64,000 bases of DNA from Vibrio gelatinilyticus (GTDB lineage Bacteria; Pseudomonadota; Gammaproteobacteria; Enterobacterales; Vibrionaceae): positions 310,001 to 374,000 of the forward strand of contig NZ_JAJNNZ010000003.1 of NCBI RefSeq assembly GCF_022836845.1. Direction: 5' to 3'. Numbering within the stretch: the stretch's first letter is position 1; each line of letters opens with the position of its first letter. Of this stretch, positions 23,702 to 32,410 are shown piece after piece. The position numbers were made by a program, and so were the translations under genes. The notes beneath the pieces are model-generated. The model did not search any database. It was not told the origin of the DNA and was given only the letters and a program-made list of their open reading frames with translations.

Positions 23702-25075
23702 ATGATGTTAAGGTTGCCAAGACGGATTATTCAATCGTTTAAAATCATTGCTACACAAGGTGTCCTCCTTGGAGGGTTAGTGCTGGTAACATCTAGCCCG
23801 GCAACCGCTGGGTGGGAAGTGCAATGGATAGATTCTTTTGAGGGTTCAGGTGTTGATTGGCGAAACTGGAACCCGCAAACGAAAGCAAATTATAACAATG
23901 AAGTTCAATGTTATACCTCTGATGATTATTCCGATGAGCGTAATTATGATGTTTCCGATGGCACATTGAAAATCATTGCCCGAAAAAAACTCCACAGCTG
24001 TGCAACCTTAGGAGGGCAAACCAAATCTTGGACTTCAGGTCGGCTCAATTCAAAAGACAAACAAGAATTCCTCTATGGTCGAATCGAAGCAAGGATCCGT
24101 TTTCATAACCTTGAGGGCGGCACCTGGCCAGCCTTTTGGATGCTAGAAAATCGTATCGCGGAGCAACCAGTTAAAGGAGACGGCGATAATGTAGGTTGGC
24201 CTAACCCTGGTGCTGGAGAAATCGACGTATGGGAATGGTTTTCAAACGAGCCTAGTACCTACATCACCAACTTTTTCAACTCTTCGGGTTGTGGTAGTGA
24301 AGTTCGTTATCATTATCCGAATGGTGCTGATGATGTATTAGATTGGCACAAATATGCGTTGGAATGGACACCAGAGTCCATCGACTTTTATATGAATGAA
24401 ACCTTGGTCGCGAGTCAAAATGTCACGGGGTGTCAGCAATATAACGAGCCGATGTTTATTTTGCTCAATGTCGCCATGGGAGGAAATCTCGGGGGCTCTA
24501 TCGACCCTGCTCTTCAGACGGCGACAATGGAAGTCGATTACGTGGCTCATTGCCTGTCGACAGATGACAACACCGCGGTGTATTGCGATGAGAGCACGCC
24601 GAAAAATGAGAGCCTAATTCCTCCATCGCCTTTGCCAGAAACTCAACTGAGCCTTCACCAGAATGGTGAAGAAACTGAAATAGTTGATCCGTTTGGGGGA
24701 GAGGTTGTTGTTACTCTTCAAGTGGAATTATCGGATGAACAAGTTCAGGAATACAGCATTTATTGGCAAGCGGATGATATTCCAAGCCCGTCAATGCAAG
24801 GCTATACCTTTAGTTTTGAGCCAGAGTCCATGTTAAACGACGACTATCGACTAAAGGTGTCGTTAATACACGACACAGATGAGGCTTTGGACATCAACAA
24901 TGAATTGATTATTCAAGTTCGCCGGAATCAAAAAGAGCCTGAAGCAGATAAGTCTGATTCAGAAACAACCGAAATTCCACCTACCAGTACTTCCAGTTCG
25001 GGTGGGAGTGGAAGCATTCCAACATTATTTGGATTATTAGCGCTGTTATTTTTGCGTAGAAAGGCGTTCAAATAG
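23702..25075 (+). CDS. GH16 family beta-glucanase with GlyGly-CTERM sorting tail
   Basis: 457 residues. The signal peptide ends SSPATA near residue 36. The GH16 domain (about 38-285) has the catalytic motif GEIDVWEW: Glu173, Asp175, Glu178. GGTWPAFWMLEN, SWTSGRL and FILLNVAMGG are also typical. A beta-rich spacer (about 310-415) and a Ser/Thr-rich linker lead to SSSGGSGSIPTLFGLLALLF followed by LRRKAFK. This is a GlyGly-CTERM tail (Gly-rich motif, membrane helix, basic end), the signal processed by rhombosortase in type II-secreting Vibrio and Shewanella. The enzyme is therefore expected to be secreted or surface-anchored, unlike the lipoprotein GH16 at 6660. The stop is 22 bases before the next start, so the two genes are probably co-transcribed. 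Confidence 0.9.
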   Translation: MMLRLPRRIIQSFKIIATQGVLLGGLVLVTSSPATAGWEVQWIDSFEGSGVDWRNWNPQTKANYNNEVQCYTSDDYSDERNYDVSDGTLKIIARKKLHSCATLGGQTKSWTSGRLNSKDKQEFLYGRIEARIRFHNLEGGTWPAFWMLENRIAEQPVKGDGDNVGWPNPGAGEIDVWEWFSNEPSTYITNFFNSSGCGSEVRYHYPNGADDVLDWHKYALEWTPESIDFYMNETLVASQNVTGCQQYNEPMFILLNVAMGGNLGGSIDPALQTATMEVDYVAHCLSTDDNTAVYCDESTPKNESLIPPSPLPETQLSLHQNGEETEIVDPFGGEVVVTLQVELSDEQVQEYSIYWQADDIPSPSMQGYTFSFEPESMLNDDYRLKVSLIHDTDEALDINNELIIQVRRNQKEPEADKSDSETTEIPPTSTSSSGGSGSIPTLFGLLALLFLRRKAFK

Positions 25076-25097
25076 AGAGTAAATAAGGATATTAATA

Positions 25098-27227
25098 ATG
25101 AACAATAAAGCAAAAAGTATTGCTGTTGTGTTTGCCATTTCGGCCTTATTTGGATGTGGGGCAGAAGAAAGTAACAGTGAACAAAGTGCTCCATTACCAA
25201 GCAATCCAGTCACCCCTGCTCCAGAATTAAGCAGCTTGACTATATCAGTACGAGACGCCAATAGTCAGACGGGTATTGATTCCGCATCGGTTGGTATAGG
25301 GAGCATCTACAAGCAAACAAATTTACAAGGCGAAGCTGTTTATCAATTAGCAGAGGGTGTGTATTCCATCTCCGTAAACAAATCAGGTTACGATGAAGCT
25401 GAAAGTATGGTTGCTATAACGGGCGATGACTCTTCAATTTTTATCGATCTTGAAGGCGATGTTGCACTTCCAGCACCTGAAGAAATGTTTGTTTTCCATT
25501 CAGAAAATGATGACTCATTTTATATGGAGTATTGGGGCGACACTTGGGGCTCTGGAGCAGTAGTAACGGATATAAACGATGACCCAGATTATCAAAAAGT
25601 TTTGGAAATCGCGAGCGGTACTAATTGGGGCAATGGTGCCGCTATAGCCTGGGGTAATGAGCAAGTCAATGCGATAAATACATCAACTTATACTCATGCG
25701 CAGTTCAAATTAAAAACCTCGACCTTTGAGAGTGTAGAGGTCAACGTCAAAGGTTTTGGGATACCTGACTTTAGCTCAGCCTACGCGATCAGCAGTGGCG
25801 TGCCTATTGGAAACGGTTGGCTGCAATTTGAGGTGCCGATTCCGCAAACATACGATTTAAGTTGGTTTGGTCTAGTGTTTACCAGTGGCCAACCAAGTAG
25901 TGTGTTGCTAAGTGATGTCTCTTTTATAACCAAAGAAGTGACAGTAAGCCAACCTCATGAAGCGGCACCGGTTCCTGCTGTAAATGACAATGAAGTGTTT
26001 TCAATTTTCAGCGATAGTTTAACCGAGGACAAGTTTGTTTCTCTTTGGAATGAAAACTGGTGGAATGCTCCTTTTTATTCACAGGGAAGTATCGCCGGTG
26101 ATAACTATTCTCGCTATGAAATATTGGGAGCGGGAGCAGAAGGAGGCGTCGTTGGCATCCAGTACGGCATTGAGTATGGCAGTGTTGATGTGTCTAACCA
26201 CAATACTTGGAACCTCGATCTCTATGTTGAACCGGGCATCCAAAAAATCGAACTACAATTAGTCTCTACAGACGGCTCAGCCAAGTATGTCATTGACAAC
26301 CCAAGCGCTGAACAATGGCTGTCGTTACAAATACCATTTTTGGATATGACGGTTAATCCAAACGCAGCGTTAAATACCGCGCAATTGCAAATGGCCGGCA
26401 TCCAATTATGGGGAGAGGCGGGCAAAGCGATATTTGTTGATAACTTCTATTTTTCTGGTGAGGCCAATAGTTATAACGTAGACGTATTAGTCAAAGACAA
26501 TTTAGGTGCTGTTCTAGCGAATGCCGAAGTGAGTGTCGGTATCGACGGTGAACATGATGAAGCCTATAAAGTGACAACTAATGCTTCCGGTATTGCCACT
26601 CTTAATTTGGCTGAAGGTGTACAAAAGGTCAAAGCTACGTCTAGCGCCTTTGGTATTGCGCAGAAATTTACCACTGTCAATGGACCTGGAGGGTCTTTAG
26701 AACTTACGTTACTACCTTTGAATCCAGCTCCGAGTGTTGCAGCGCCGGTACCTAGTGTTGCAAGTGACGATGTTATCTCGCTGTTTAGTGATGGTTTAAC
26801 GAGCCCTCACTGGATCACCTACTGGTCTGATCCTTGGTGGAACCCACCAACTCATTCAGATATCACGATTGATGGTAACCTTACAGCGAAATTCCAAATA
26901 ACGCCGGACGGTACTGCTGGTGGTGTAACAGGAATTCAGTATGGTGTGGAAACCCCGGTGGACGCGTCGCAAATGACTGGGTTACGATTTGATTTTTACG
27001 CGACAACTGGAGTCAGCAAAGCACAGTTCCAGTTATTGTCTCAAAGCGGCCCTTTGATCTTTGATATGAACAGCGTTCAGCATGACCAATGGGTGAGTGT
27101 CGAGTTAGATTTTGCTGCTCTGGGTGCAGATGGCAATTATGACAAATCGGTGATGACTCAATTGGGAATGGCTCTATGGGGCACAACAAGCGATAGTGTA
27201 TATCTAGATAACATTTATTTCTATTAG
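25098..27227 (+). CDS. Modular lipoprotein with carboxypeptidase-regulatory-like and carbohydrate-binding-like domains
   Basis: 709 residues. Lipobox ALFGC (Cys20), then a Ser/Pro linker. Two short beta-domains resembling carboxypeptidase-regulatory or PEGA-type folds (about 48-120 and 456-540) alternate with three related binding-like domains (about 130-275, 296-452, 556-709). The second and third share F-S-D-[SG]-L-T, a tryptophan-rich W-x2-x-WWN-[AP]-P core, GGV-[VT]-GIQYG and a final D-N-[FI]-Y-F; the first has a YWGDTWG version. No hydrolase motif was found. It lies last in the locus, 22 bases after the GH16 gene, before a terminator. Probable role: binding beta-glucan at the cell surface. 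The exact family is unknown to me. Confidence 0.75.
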   Translation: MNNKAKSIAVVFAISALFGCGAEESNSEQSAPLPSNPVTPAPELSSLTISVRDANSQTGIDSASVGIGSIYKQTNLQGEAVYQLAEGVYSISVNKSGYDEAESMVAITGDDSSIFIDLEGDVALPAPEEMFVFHSENDDSFYMEYWGDTWGSGAVVTDINDDPDYQKVLEIASGTNWGNGAAIAWGNEQVNAINTSTYTHAQFKLKTSTFESVEVNVKGFGIPDFSSAYAISSGVPIGNGWLQFEVPIPQTYDLSWFGLVFTSGQPSSVLLSDVSFITKEVTVSQPHEAAPVPAVNDNEVFSIFSDSLTEDKFVSLWNENWWNAPFYSQGSIAGDNYSRYEILGAGAEGGVVGIQYGIEYGSVDVSNHNTWNLDLYVEPGIQKIELQLVSTDGSAKYVIDNPSAEQWLSLQIPFLDMTVNPNAALNTAQLQMAGIQLWGEAGKAIFVDNFYFSGEANSYNVDVLVKDNLGAVLANAEVSVGIDGEHDEAYKVTTNASGIATLNLAEGVQKVKATSSAFGIAQKFTTVNGPGGSLELTLLPLNPAPSVAAPVPSVASDDVISLFSDGLTSPHWITYWSDPWWNPPTHSDITIDGNLTAKFQITPDGTAGGVTGIQYGVETPVDASQMTGLRFDFYATTGVSKAQFQLLSQSGPLIFDMNSVQHDQWVSVELDFAALGADGNYDKSVMTQLGMALWGTTSDSVYLDNIYFY

Positions 27228-27253
27228 AGCTCAAATACACATAACATATCTAA

Positions 27254-27285
27254 GGCTTAGCGTGATGCTAAGCCTATTTTTATTT
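27254..27285. terminator. Bidirectional terminator closing the glucan locus
   Basis: GGCTTAGC-GTGAT-GCTAAGCC followed by TATTTTTATTT. It lies between the convergent lipoprotein and LysR genes. Confidence 0.85.
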
Positions 27286-27304
27286 AAACTTGGTCAATTA
27301 AGAC

Positions 27305-28225
27305 TCAATAGCCCTTCAATATTCCATTCATTTTTTTTTCAAGCCAACGAATCGTCATACTATTGCGGTTTTTGTGGTGATAAAAAGCATTCAGGTCGGT
27401 ATTGAATGACAGATTGTCAAAATCTAGCTCTATTGCTCTCAACCCTGCTTCACTATCGAGTTCTAGAAACTGGGAGCCAGGGAAAAGAATATCGCTGTTT
27501 TTAACGACTTCAATCACCGCAGAGGGCAGTTCTGAACGAAACACGATTTTGGGTATGTAACCCTGTTCACGTATCTCAATCTCAGCATTTGACTGATTTA
27601 AGTTCCAGTCTGCTGCGATTAAGGTCGCGAGTTCAAATTTCATCGCATCTTCGACGTTAAGAACGTCTTTTTCAAATGGGTGGTCATGTCGTACGTAAGC
27701 TTTAAAGTGGTCTTCCGCTACTTTCTTTTGGATAATTTCCTTTGGTGCATAAGAAATCGGGTAGCTTAGGCCGAATTGCACATCGTCATTGGTAATGTCT
27801 TTTAATGTTGATTTACTCCAGTTTAATAATTGCACTTGAAGATCAGGAGCATCGTGGCGAATGGCGGCAAAGAGCTTACTAGCCACAGAGGTGAGAAAAA
27901 AAGGAGATATCGCTATTTTAATCGTTCCACCTAACTGACGTGGGTCGAATTCGGAACTGTGATTAATTGCAACAGCGAGATCATCAATTATGGGGCCAAT
28001 TGATTCCGCAAGTTGATTGGCTTTCTCGGTCGCTCGCAACCCTTGATGAGTTTTGACGAAAAGCTCATCATCAAAGTGATTGCGCAGACGTTGTAACGCT
28101 TTGCTAACCGCAGGCTGAGACACAAAGAGCCGACCAGCTGCCTTACGCATGTTGCGTTCCTGATTTAGCACAATGAAGGTGCGTAATAAATTTAAATCTA
28201 GGCTGGCAAACAAGTCCTTGGCCAT
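27305..28225 (-). CDS. LysR-family transcriptional regulator
   Basis: 306 residues. The N-terminal winged helix-turn-helix (LDLNLLRTFIVLNQERNMRK, then AAGRLFVSQPAVSKALQRL) is followed by a substrate-binding domain with GTIKIAISPFFLTSVASKL. It is convergent with the glucan locus and separated from it by a terminator, so it need not belong to it. Target genes and inducer cannot be told; a LysR protein often controls an adjacent divergent gene, but none lies on its upstream side. Confidence 0.9.
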   Translation of the reverse strand: MAKDLFASLDLNLLRTFIVLNQERNMRKAAGRLFVSQPAVSKALQRLRNHFDDELFVKTHQGLRATEKANQLAESIGPIIDDLAVAINHSSEFDPRQLGGTIKIAISPFFLTSVASKLFAAIRHDAPDLQVQLLNWSKSTLKDITNDDVQFGLSYPISYAPKEIIQKKVAEDHFKAYVRHDHPFEKDVLNVEDAMKFELATLIAADWNLNQSNAEIEIREQGYIPKIVFRSELPSAVIEVVKNSDILFPGSQFLELDSEAGLRAIELDFDNLSFNTDLNAFYHHKNRNSMTIRWLEKKMNGILKGY

Positions 28226-28330
28226 AGTTATACCCTTATAAAAGTGGTATTTAATATGCTGATAATAAGAATAAATCCATCATCGGGCAATTTTCTTTGC
28301 CAAATTAATTCACGCCAGCGAATCGATTTC

Positions 28331-28672
28331 TTACTGAATGACTTTTAATGCGGCTTCTTGATCGCTGTCCGAAAATACGTGGTTTTCCACAAAAAGAGCT
28401 TTAGGTTGCTGCCATGCATTTTTAAATGCCATATTGACATGTTTTTCGGTTAGATAGCTCATATGCAGTTCAAATCCGCTTTTGATTCGTGCAGGGTGTA
28501 AGTAAACTTTTGATTCGTTTACTGATTGAACAATAAGGTTAGCTTTATACTCGGTTGACTTAAACGCTTTACTTTTGGCTGTTTTTTTAAGATCAGCGTG
28601 CAATTTATAGGCATGTTGCTCAAACTCATTTCGTGTTGCGCCATGCTCTACCATTTTGTTGATCTCTTCCAT
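28331..28672 (-). CDS. Hypothetical protein, 113 residues
   Basis: I do not recognise this protein. It is rich in charged residues with no signal peptide or membrane segment (ATRNEFEQHAYKLHADLKKT near the N-terminus). The ribosome site before the first ATG is weak; an internal ATG at codon 7, with GAAGAG nine bases upstream, could be the true start. Its codon use looks like that of its neighbours and it fills the gap well, so it is probably a real gene, possibly cytoplasmic. Confidence 0.55.
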   Translation of the reverse strand: MEEINKMVEHGATRNEFEQHAYKLHADLKKTAKSKAFKSTEYKANLIVQSVNESKVYLHPARIKSGFELHMSYLTEKHVNMAFKNAWQQPKALFVENHVFSDSDQEAALKVIQ

Positions 28673-28974
28673 AAGAATACCGGACAGTCGATACCAGGAG
28701 GCACTCGAAGAAAGACGTGGTTGGAATTAGACTGCAACGACAAAGAACACCTCAATTGACTATGGAGAATTACACTAGACTTATTTCCTATGCCTACCAT
28801 AGGTACTGATAAGAAAAACAAATGAGACTGAAACTTTGAGTACTCATCCATAGTACATATAGTTTCGGTGTGGCTGCCATATAACTCATTGATTGCGAGC
28901 AGGATTCTCGTTTTATTTGATAATGCCGTCAATATTGGTATTAAATCAGAATTGGATATTCTTAGTTGTGAGAC
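28673..28974. other. Intergenic region without a convincing gene
   Basis: About 300 bp between the 113-residue gene and the ylqF terminator. A 94-codon minus-strand frame here has no protein-like composition and no ribosome site. I see no motif apart from AT-rich stretches. Confidence 0.5.
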
Positions 28975-29004
28975 AAAACAGCCTTTGCGTTAACAAAGGC
29001 TGTT
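28975..29004 (-). terminator. Terminator after ylqF-like gene
   Basis: ACAGCCTTTG-N6-CAAAGGCTGT, a perfect 10-bp stem. Read on the minus strand it is followed by TTTTGTCT. Confidence 0.75.
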
Positions 29005-29026
29005 GAAAGTAAAGGTTGTTGAAAAG

Positions 29027-29971
29027 TTAGCGTTTGTTTCTTAAATAACGTTTTCTTCGTTCTTCTTTTTTCTTAATTTTTTCTTCTGCTTTACGAGCCA
29101 TGTCTTCTTCGACTTGCACCAGTTCTTCGGTGATCATCTCAGGTAGCTCTAACGTGATATGGCCTAATGTGCCATTACGTAGTTCATGAAGCAGAATCTC
29201 TGAAGCTTTATGCAAATTAACTCGACCACCGGATTGCAGTGCGCCCCGCTTACGACCAATCGCTTCCATCAACTCCACATCAGACTCAGGCAACTCATCC
29301 AATTGATATCGTTCTTTAAGTCGCTCTGGATATTGCTGGGCAAGGTATTCAACCGTATAAAAAGCCACTTCATCGTATTCCATTGCGGTATCTTTTACAG
29401 CACCAGTTGCCGCAAGTCTAAAACCACTGTGTGGATTTTCTACTTTCGGCCAAAGCACCCCAGGAGTATCCGAAAGCACGATGCCATTTTGTAAGTTAAT
29501 ACGTTGCTGACGTCGAGTCACTGCTGGTTGGTTACCTGTCACTGCGATAGTGCGCCCAGCAAGACTGTTGATGATGGTGGATTTACCCACGTTAGGAATA
29601 CCCATGATCATGGTGCGAATATTTTTGCCAATACTTTCACGGTGAGGAGCAAGCTTTCGGCACAGTTCTAAGATTTGTTGAACTTCCTGCGCAACGCTTG
29701 TTGTGATGGCCATTGCTTTAACGCCTTGCTCTTTTTCAAGGTGCTTGATCCACAATTCGGTTTTCTCAGGATCCGCTAAATCACGCTTATTGAGCACTTT
29801 TACTACGGGCTTGTCGCCTCTTAAGCGGGAAATCGTTGGGTTTTCGCTACTAAACGGAATACGAGCATCGAGAACCTCGATGATAACGTCGACCTGTGGA
29901 ATGACTTCCTCAATCTCTTTAAGAGCCTTGTGCATGTGGCCCGGAAACCATTGGATGTTATTTGCAACCAT
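29027..29971 (-). CDS. ylqF: YlqF/RbgA-family circularly permuted ribosome-assembly GTPase
   Basis: 314 residues from ATG 29971 (VANNIQWFPGHMHKA), the conserved N-terminus of the family; the open frame extends 20 codons further but without conserved sequence. GTPase motifs are in permuted order: G4 NKRD (about 61-64), then G1 GIPNVGKS, then G3 DTPG. The C-terminus is a Lys/Glu/Arg-rich basic tail. RbgA in Bacillus helps mature the large ribosomal subunit; the gammaproteobacterial homologue is assumed to act similarly. Confidence 0.9.
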   Translation of the reverse strand: MVANNIQWFPGHMHKALKEIEEVIPQVDVIIEVLDARIPFSSENPTISRLRGDKPVVKVLNKRDLADPEKTELWIKHLEKEQGVKAMAITTSVAQEVQQILELCRKLAPHRESIGKNIRTMIMGIPNVGKSTIINSLAGRTIAVTGNQPAVTRRQQRINLQNGIVLSDTPGVLWPKVENPHSGFRLAATGAVKDTAMEYDEVAFYTVEYLAQQYPERLKERYQLDELPESDVELMEAIGRKRGALQSGGRVNLHKASEILLHELRNGTLGHITLELPEMITEELVQVEEDMARKAEEKIKKKEERRKRYLRNKR

Positions 29972-30339
29972 TTGAAAAATAACCTTTTTATTGAACGGCG
30001 TTATTAGTGGGTATTTTGTAGTGAGTAACATAAATGAAGAGCATTATAAGGCAATTATCATTTCGCTACGCATACTACCCAGTAGCCACTTCAGCTTTGT
30101 TGATGTGATGATCTTAACACTTTATTTGGTTAGCGGGAATATTGTCGAGAGTCGCTAGAGTATAGGCCGACCATATTGCTGCTTCCGTCAATCAAAAAGC
30201 GTAAACATGAAGCGTTATTCGATTTTGCGCTCATGTAATTGTCTGTAAAGATTATTGAATAGCACGAGTTGTGCGGTAATCATAGCAGAGATGTTCGGGT
30301 ATCTGATCCGTTAAAGAAGGCTGCAAAAGGTGAGAAGCA
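29972..30339. other. Divergent promoter region between ylqF and the DUF4405 gene
   Basis: 368 bp without a gene. Promoters for both directions must lie here. I see only a loose CATGA/TCATG inverted repeat around 30207-30237 and no regulator motif that I can name. Confidence 0.4.
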
Positions 30340-30804
30340 ATGTCTGATTGGAAACAAAATCTACAGAAAACACGTTATGTCATGGATGGTCTTCTTCTGA
30401 TTAGCTTTATGCTCGTTTCTGCGCCGCAATCGACCGGAGTGCCATTGCATGAATGGGGCAGTTTGTTATTTGTTGTTCCGTTTGCTATCCATATTTTGCT
30501 TCATTGGGATTGGATCAAATCGAGCTACCGCCGAGTATCGTCGAAGGCTCCAATGAAAGAGAAGTTTGGGATTGTTTGGGCCTATTTGCTGTATCTGGTT
30601 ATGTTGCTTGTATTTGTGAGTGGATTTCTTATTTCAATCGCATTGCTACCAGCTTTGAATATTGATATTCAAATTCAAGATTTCTGGTCAAAGATTCATC
30701 ACGATTCGGCCACATTAATTATGCCTATGATAGGCATTCACCTGGCGCTGTACTGGAAGTGGATCGTTAAGTTCACTCAGCGTATGAAAGAGAACAGGGC
30801 ATAA
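30340..30804 (+). CDS. DUF4405-like membrane protein
   Basis: 154 residues with four predicted membrane segments (about 14-30, 42-58, 80-104, 122-142). Conserved histidines fall in or next to the helices (HILLHW near residue 52, KIHHDSA, GIHLALYW). The four-helix layout with paired His is like small cytochrome b561-type or DUF4405 proteins, so heme binding is possible. The ATG follows AAAGGTGAGAAGCA. The 99-residue membrane protein gene starts two bases after its stop, so the pair is an operon. Function is not known. Confidence 0.75.
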   Translation: MSDWKQNLQKTRYVMDGLLLISFMLVSAPQSTGVPLHEWGSLLFVVPFAIHILLHWDWIKSSYRRVSSKAPMKEKFGIVWAYLLYLVMLLVFVSGFLISIALLPALNIDIQIQDFWSKIHHDSATLIMPMIGIHLALYWKWIVKFTQRMKENRA

Positions 30805-30806
30805 CG

Positions 30807-31106
30807 ATGAAATATCTCAAATACCACTGGAAGCCACGGTTGAGTGTGGTGATGACTCTATCGATTATTATCAGCGCACTGATGGTGATGTTAGAAATGA
30901 CAGACTTTGCTAACCAAATTAATCAGCAGGGATTCTCCCATGGTGATGGAGATGGGCCTAGTGGTCCAGCTGCATTGATGTTTATTCTACCATTTGTAAA
31001 AGAAATCATTCTGATCGGTGTACCGATGTTGTTAGCGCTATTGGTGATGAAAACTTTGGGCAGAAAGAAGCGAAATACACGCGTACGAAAGTGCACGCGT
31101 ACATAA
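30807..31106 (+). CDS. Small membrane protein downstream of the DUF4405 gene
   Basis: 99 residues with two membrane segments (about 14-31 and 55-83). Between them is a short periplasmic or cytoplasmic loop, QGFSHGDGDGPSGP, rich in Gly/Asp, and the C-terminus is strongly basic (KTLGRKKRNTRVRKCTRT). It starts two bases after the DUF4405 stop. I do not recognise the family; the tight coupling suggests a two-component membrane complex. Confidence 0.65.
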   Translation: MKYLKYHWKPRLSVVMTLSIIISALMVMLEMTDFANQINQQGFSHGDGDGPSGPAALMFILPFVKEIILIGVPMLLALLVMKTLGRKKRNTRVRKCTRT

Positions 31107-31245
31107 CGAATAGTGTGTGGATGTAGAGCCGTATGCGTACCTATCAACGTCACAAGGCGGTACTTGAGATGTCAATTGACTTTAACGATAGCACCACCAT
31201 GACTTTATACAGATCTTCCGCCAATATACGGTGGGCTATCAGTAT

Positions 31246-32274
31246 TCATCGATTGAGACTCAAGTCCATTACTTCCAAATCCGCATTGATGCTTTGGTCG
31301 CCTTTCATACGCATCCATAGAGCGCCGAGCTGATCCAGGCTTCTTTCACTGGTATGCCTAAGTGGGGCGGCGAGAAGCTGCCACTCGCCATCACTGCCTC
31401 TCTGTGCGTAGATAAATTCGAAGGCCAGATTGTTGGCCATACCTAACCTTAAATCAGAGACGATAAGGGCGTTATTTTCTTCTCGGTAATTGAGAAAATT
31501 GTGTGAGAAGGCAGTCAATCCGCGCAGAGTTTCAGGTTTATCGCTTAATGGCCACGATTGTAATGGGCGCGAGACAAAATCGATGTGTTGCTCATCATCA
31601 AGTAGAGAAGCAAGTCCCTCCCAGTAATGTTCACCATCCATAACCACTACGCGCCACAATAGCGTGTTAAAAGGAGTAGGGGTGATGAGAACGTGTTGAT
31701 TGGGGAGATTTTGTGAAAGTAGATTGTCTTCGACGCGATTGGCAACGATTTGTTGCGCGCCATAACCCCAGACTAGGTATGCCGTAGAAAGTAACACAAC
31801 ACTTTGGCACCAGACGCCTCCACGCTGTTTAAAGATGAGTGCAGCGCCAATCGCGATGAGAAGCGGCAGGGTATACAACGGGTCAATGATGAAGATATTG
31901 CGCAGTTCATAGTAGCCTGCAAAAGGCCAGAGAAGCTGGGTTCCGTAGGTCGTCATCGCGTCGAGTAGGGTATGGGTTAGGAGTACGCTCACCGTCAACA
32001 AAAACACGCGCATAAATGTCCAGAACGCATCAGGTCTAAAGCGGCAGTAAAGCCAGGAAATTAGCAATGCAAAAGGCGGAAGCAGCAAGAGGGAATGGCT
32101 AAAGCCTCGATGTTTTATGGTGTTACTGACGGCGTCACCATAATCAAGCACCACATCAAGATCGGGAAGAGTGCCAAGTGCCGCGCCTGCAAGCAGAACT
32201 TTGGCGTTACATCTTTTTCCTGCAATTGCTCCGGCTACGGTTGCTCCGAGTGCCGCTTGGGTTACTGAGTCCAT
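31246..32274 (-). CDS. DUF457/YdjM-like inner-membrane metal-dependent hydrolase
   Basis: 342 residues from ATG 32274, which has AAGGAAAAC directly upstream; the open frame continues 24 codons further without conserved sequence. The N-terminus MDSVTQAALGATVAGAIAG and the motif PDLD (about 46-49) with HRGFSHSLLLLP (about 66) are the hallmarks of this family, whose His and Asp residues are thought to bind a metal. Later HTLLDAMTTYGT adds His/Asp. Several membrane segments fill the first 190 residues, followed by a soluble C-terminal part. The substrate is unknown. Confidence 0.85.
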   Translation of the reverse strand: MDSVTQAALGATVAGAIAGKRCNAKVLLAGAALGTLPDLDVVLDYGDAVSNTIKHRGFSHSLLLLPPFALLISWLYCRFRPDAFWTFMRVFLLTVSVLLTHTLLDAMTTYGTQLLWPFAGYYELRNIFIIDPLYTLPLLIAIGAALIFKQRGGVWCQSVVLLSTAYLVWGYGAQQIVANRVEDNLLSQNLPNQHVLITPTPFNTLLWRVVVMDGEHYWEGLASLLDDEQHIDFVSRPLQSWPLSDKPETLRGLTAFSHNFLNYREENNALIVSDLRLGMANNLAFEFIYAQRGSDGEWQLLAAPLRHTSERSLDQLGALWMRMKGDQSINADLEVMDLSLNR

Positions 32275-32410
32275 GTTTTCCTTAAAAATGTTGTCATGTC
32301 GTTTAAATCGTTTTCGTTGAAGGCCGCACACTTTGCAACTCAACAAAATTTACGCATAAAGAACTAAAAGAGATCAGCGCTAACCGATGAGGCTGTGTTG
32401 TTGGTTAGTA

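Noticed and set aside
28648..28932. 94-codon minus-strand frame
   Set aside because: No ribosome site, no protein-like pattern, and it overlaps the better candidate at 28331.
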